A stretch of DNA of 64,000 bases from Circinella minor. Taxonomy: Eukaryota; Mucoromycota; Mucoromycetes; Mucorales; Lichtheimiaceae. The notes under the pieces were generated by a model, which had not been told where the DNA came from, searched no databases, and saw only the letters and a list, made by a program, of their open reading frames with translations. How positions within the stretch are numbered: the first letter of the stretch is position 1; every line of letters starts with the position of its first letter. Shown here piece after piece: positions 59,966 through 64,000 of the stretch. Location of the stretch: positions 1 through 64,000 of the forward strand of contig JAEPRB010000036.1 in the NCBI GenBank assembly GCA_016758965.1, written 5' to 3'. The translations under genes were made by a program, and so were the position numbers.

Positions 59966-60651
59966 ATGGCAACTGCTGTTGTAAAAGAACATTTGACAAT
60001 GTTCATTGTCGTTCGTAAAGATTTAACGAAGGTACAATAATATTATTATACTTTATTATTCATGCATTGAATTCTTGTTTCATTAACATCGGCTTTTGGC
60101 CCCCCAATTCTCGGGGTATGTACACACATAGAGTTTGAATTGGAACAATGGAAGGTAAATTGCCCCTCACCTTTTCTTTTCTTTTTTGAAAAAACAACCT
60201 ATTTTGAGCCTCTTTCCTTCTAAACCTATATGTGTAGTGTTATGACGCAAGCTTGTCATGCTGCAACTGCAGTTTTACACGTGACAAGGAACGATCCGGA
60301 CACTGTAGAGTATCTGACCGATATCACACGAATGCATAAAGTAGTTCTTGAGGTAATATAACAATATTTACTCATATAATGCTTATCCGTTCCCCTTCTC
60401 TTTCTTTCGACTTCCTTTTGAATCTAATTCTATTTACATCATGTATATTCATGTAAAATGTATTTTGTTAGACAAAAAATGCCAATTCTTTAGAAAAGTT
60501 AGAAACGATCTTAAAAGAACACCAAGTACCTCATTATAAATGGATTGAACAACCAGAAGATATCCCAACTGCATTAGCAACAGCACCATTAGGTGAAAGA
60601 TCACCTGAAGTTAAAAATGCATTCAAAAAATATTGTTCCTTGTATCGATGA
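59966..60651 (+). CDS. PTRHD1: PTRHD1-like protein, peptidyl-tRNA hydrolase 2 fold
   Basis: Small cytosolic protein of the Pth2 fold. Exons 59966-60031, 60132-60154, 60238-60352 and 60472-60651 give 127 residues; exon 2 is only 23 bp. Blocks seen are TMFIVVRKDLTK, LNWNNGSVMTQACHAATAVL (equivalent of the catalytic-region GSVxAQGCHAA), YLTDITRMHKVVLE, KLETILKEHQVPHYKWIEQP and the ending EDIPTALATAPLGE. The WxEQPE(D/N)xPT ending matches animal PTRHD1 more closely than canonical Pth2, which ends with the TLAIGP loop. Whether PTRHD1 proteins cleave peptidyl-tRNA is uncertain. The length agrees with the family. Confidence 0.87.
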
Positions 60652-61604
60652 AAATAAAATAAAATAAACTCTTTAATTTATTGAGCGATTAATTAATCTT
60701 ATATACATTGTGTACACTTATCATTATAATCACGTATGATAACTTTATATGATGGGATGAGATTAATCAAATCTCGTCTTCTGTTATGATGTCGTTTATG
60801 CCGTTCAGCAAGCATTCATTTTAACCCTATTTGGGAAGGATGAAAGGAGATTGGGAGTATAGATAAAAAAAAATAGATAAATCAAGAAGCAAATAATGAG
60901 ACGGAGAAAATTTTTTGTTTTCAAAACATCTTCTCATCCAATCGGCATGATTACTTCCAGAACACAAGATTTGCTGTCCGTCTCTTCCTTGCTTTTTCCC
61001 GAAAGAATCCGCATACTCTGACAAAATAAGAATTCTCTCATTTTTATTTATTTATTTATATGCTGGGGGTGTATATGTTAATGCGCGGGCGGGAAACACG
61101 GAAAATTTTTTTGAGTTGGAACGGGAAAAGATGAGCTGGGGTTGGGATTCTATTCTTTTTTTTTTCATGTATGATAAAGTTTGGATAATACGCGTTGGCT
61201 TTTCCTTTTTCCATTCAGGGACTTTAAAAGGGGTTGGATAGGCATGTCTTTTTTTTCACATAATTTAGTAAGAAAAAAAGAAAGTTATGTTAAAGATGTG
61301 GATTGGCTGATTAAATGATATGAACTGATTGGAGCCAATGATAATCGATCAAAAAAAAAAAAGAAAGTATTGGAAGGAAGGAAATTACCCCGATCCGTGG
61401 TTAATGAGAGCGAACGAGCGAGATCAGGCTTACTACTTTGCTGATTCATCCACGCTTACATCATCGTTTTACACTTCTATTTTGTTGGGATTTTCTAAAC
61501 CCACCCCTTACTTAAAACCCGCCTTCAAATTACCAGCATTTTTTCTCCCTTTTTCTTTTTCTTTTCCTCATCTTTTTTATCTTATTCGAATACAACAATT
61601 AAAA
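60652..61604. other. Upstream region of the GND1 gene
   Basis: No gene supported. Pyrimidine-rich from about 61535 to 61590 immediately before the GND1 start, in keeping with a strongly expressed fungal gene. Open frames 60827-61024 (-) and 61329-61622 (+) have no motifs; the second runs into the true start in another reading frame. Confidence 0.5.
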
Positions 61605-63718
61605 ATGGTTGAAGCTGTGTAAGTGATTTTTTTTTTGCATTTCTTTTTTTTTTTTGCATGTATCCACCAATATTCTTAAAACAACCATAGTAAAAAAATG
61701 AGTGGAGACTATATATGTCAGTTGGTTATTACTGCCAACAAGCATACTCATGTACCTTAATATTATTATCATTTAATTAGTGCTGACATCGGTCTCATTG
61801 GTTTGGCTGTCATGGTAAGAAAACAACAAATATATATATTGAAACGCGTTTTTATTTTATTTTACTATCGCTTTCTATTGTCCTACTTTCGGCCTTCAAC
61901 CGGACTAATCCGTTTTGTTGTTGTTGATGTACGTGTTTTATGTTTATAGGGTCAAAACTTGATCTTGAACATGAACGATCATGGTTTCACTGTCTGTGCT
62001 TACAACCGTACTACTTCCAAGGTCGATAGCTTCTTGGAAAACGAAGCCAAGGGTAAGTTACCATAAAAAATAATTTGTACCATAACAAAAACAAATATAA
62101 TTAGGTTTGGGAAAGTTGAAGAAAAAAGGGATAATGGGACCTATAAATCATTACTATGGGGGTGTGTTTTTTGTGGGGGACTTATGACTATTTAAGTGTT
62201 ATGTGAATATTTTTTTTTAAAAAAAAATACTTGTGTTATATATATCAATCGCACATTTTGTATTAAATCACTTCCTTTGTTGTTTATTGTTAGGTACCAA
62301 CATTGTCGGAGCTCACTCCGTTCAAGAATTGTGCGCCAAGTTAAAGCGTCCTCGTAAGGTCGTCTTACTTGTCAAGGCTGGTTCCGCTGTTGACGCTTTC
62401 ATCGATCAACTCTTGCCTTTCATGGAAGAAGGTGATATTATTATTGACGGTGGTAACTCTCATTACCCCGACTCTATTCGTCGTTGCGAAGAATTGGAAA
62501 AGAAGGGTATCTTGTTTGTCGGTTCGGGTGTTTCCGGTGGTGAAGAAGGTGCTCGCTACGGTCCTTCCCTTATGCCCGGTGGTCACCCCGGTGCTTGGGA
62601 ATCGATCAAGCCTATCTTCCAATCTATTGCTGCTAAGGTTGGTGATGAACCTTGTTGCGATTGGGTTGGTGGTACTGGTGCTGGTCACTACGTCAAGATG
62701 GTTCACAATGGTATTGGTATGTAATCACGGATATAGTTATATATTTATGGTTTAATTCAGAGATTTTCTTTCTGAAAAAAAGAGGAGGAAAAGTTTAATT
62801 AATATTAATCTGAACTATTCATTTTATCGGACATTAGAATATGGAGATATGCAATTGATCTGTGAAGTCTATCAAATCATGAAGGAAGGTCTTGATCTTA
62901 CTCACGATGAAATGGCTGAAGTTTTCACTGAATGGAACAGCGGTGAATTGGACTCTTTCTTGATTGAAATCACCCGTGATATTCTTAAGTTCAAAGATAC
63001 TGATGGTACTGCTTTGGTTGAAAAGATTCGTGATACTGCCGGTCAAAAGGGTACCGGTAAGTGGACTGCTATTGATTCTTTGGACCGTGGTATCCCCGTT
63101 ACTTTGATTGGTGAAGCCGTCTACTCCCGTTGTTTGTCTTCTTTGAAGGATGAACGTATCCGTGCTTCCCAAATTCTTGCTGGTCCTAAGGATAAGAAGT
63201 ATACTGGTGATAAGAAGGAATTCATTGCTCAATTGGGTCAAGCCCTTTATGCTGCTAAAATCGTTTCGTATGCCCAAGGCTTCATGTTGATGCGTCAAGC
63301 TGCCAAGGATAACAACTGGGACTTAAACAATGCTGGTATTGCCTTGATGTGGCGTGGTGGTTGTATCATTCGTTCCGCTTTCTTGGGCAAGATCAAGGAT
63401 GCTTACACCAAGAACCCTGAACTTGAAAACTTGTTGTTTGACTCTTTCTTCCAAGAAGCTACTGCTAAGGCTCAAGATGCTTGGAGAAACGTTATTGCAC
63501 AAGCTGTTATTTTGGGTATCCCAACCCCAGCTTTGTCCACTGCTTTGAACTTCTATGATGGCCTCCGCCATGAAAAGTTGCCCGCTAACTTGCTTCAAGC
63601 TCAACGTGATTACTTTGGTGCTCACACTTATGAACTTTTGGATGCTCCTGGCAAGTGGGTCCACACCAACTGGACTGGTCGTGGTGGTAACGTTGTTGCT
63701 ACTACTTACGATGCTTAA
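61605..63718 (+). CDS. GND1: 6-phosphogluconate dehydrogenase, decarboxylating
   Basis: Converts 6-phosphogluconate and NADP+ to ribulose 5-phosphate, CO2 and NADPH in the oxidative pentose phosphate pathway, in the cytosol. Exons 61605-61618, 61781-61814, 61950-62052, 62294-62716 and 62838-63718 give 484 residues, the normal length. The Rossmann motif is [17 protein letters not shown], split by intron 2; substrate and catalytic signatures are [30 protein letters not shown], and [19 protein letters not shown], which contains the catalytic Lys. The C-terminus has GRGGNV. Codon use is strongly biased to GGT, AAG, GTC, ATC, TTG and GAA, unlike the neighbouring genes, as in highly expressed fungal genes. 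The first exon encodes only four full codons. Confidence 0.97.
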
Positions 63719-64000
63719 GTTTCCTTTTTACCTTCCACTTAACCTATCATACACATACACACATTATTACTCACAAAAACTTTCATTATGAACTCCACTG
63801 TTTTTTTCTTTACTTCGAATTAGTTTTTTTCTCTCTTCTTTCTCTATCTCTTTATCTCTCCCTCACCTGTTTACATTAGTCGATATATTTTGCATCCTGT
63901 ATAAAAAAGAAATTCTGTTAATCTCAATACGAGAAAAAAAATCATGAATTTGCCGAGTTAAGCTAGCTGGGGGATGGGACGAAGGGCAAGTATTATTCGT
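63719..64000. other. 3' region of GND1 to window end
   Basis: C/T-rich then A-rich untranslated region; no further gene seen. Confidence 0.6.

Noticed and set aside
62365..62706. 113-residue minus-strand frame inside GND1
   Set aside because: Antisense shadow caused by the biased codon use of GND1.

Overview
The window reads as nuclear DNA of an AT-rich filamentous fungus, most likely an early-diverging lineage such as Mucoromycota/Mucorales. The reasons are intron-dense genes with short GT-AG introns, long poly-A/T and AT runs between genes, pyrimidine-rich tracts before some start codons, and broken members of a protein family I associate with Mucoromycota genomes. The lineage call is inference. 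No rRNA or tRNA gene was recognised.

Layout. 1-2174 (-): amino acid/GABA-type permease, 3' end outside the window. 5.3-7.4 kb: broken hypothetical gene studded with small inverted-repeat elements. 7.8-10.3 kb (+): mitochondrial-type PPR protein. 10.9-13.1 kb (+): Cdc11/AspA-type septin. 14.1-15.4 kb (-): second broken hypothetical gene, ending against an ATCCG-rich repeat. 16.7-18.1 kb (+): Rab6/Ypt6 GTPase. 20.2-22.6 kb (+): membrane-anchored protein disulfide isomerase. 23.0-24.3 kb (-): low-complexity probable regulator. 25.9-27.2 kb (-): pseudogene of unknown family. 28.4-30.7 kb (+): TPR/F-box/LRR protein like Dia2/Pof3. 33.0-33.3 kb (-): mitochondrial ribosomal protein uL30m. 35.5-38.4 kb: apparently complete PIF/Harbinger DNA transposon. 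39.6-40.5 kb (+): C2H2 zinc-finger factor. 41.3-42.3 kb (+): mitochondrial RsfS/Iojap-type factor. 43.6-48.2 kb (-) and 54.2-59.3 kb (+): two divergent Rom2-type Rho GEF paralogues, with a RING/TRAF-type protein (+) and a small conserved fungal protein (-) between them. 60.0-60.7 kb (+): PTRHD1-like peptidyl-tRNA hydrolase-fold protein. 61.6-63.7 kb (+): 6-phosphogluconate dehydrogenase.

The genes are separate housekeeping and regulatory units, not a biosynthetic cluster. A loose theme is polarity and secretion (septin, Rab6, two Rho1 GEFs, a secretory-pathway disulfide isomerase) and mitochondrial translation (PPR, uL30m, RsfS), but the linkage looks incidental. The most distinctive items are the PIF/Harbinger element with intact DDE residues, paired Myb-like ORF, matching termini and TTA target duplication; smaller non-autonomous inverted-repeat elements; the divergent RhoGEF pair, in which one copy has a changed DH core motif; a perfect nested hairpin at 40980-41038; and two decayed genes with possible nuclease-like motif spacing.

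Exon boundaries were worked out by hand from reading-frame continuity and GT/AG sites and should be read as models. Homology statements rest on recognition of motifs, not on database searches.
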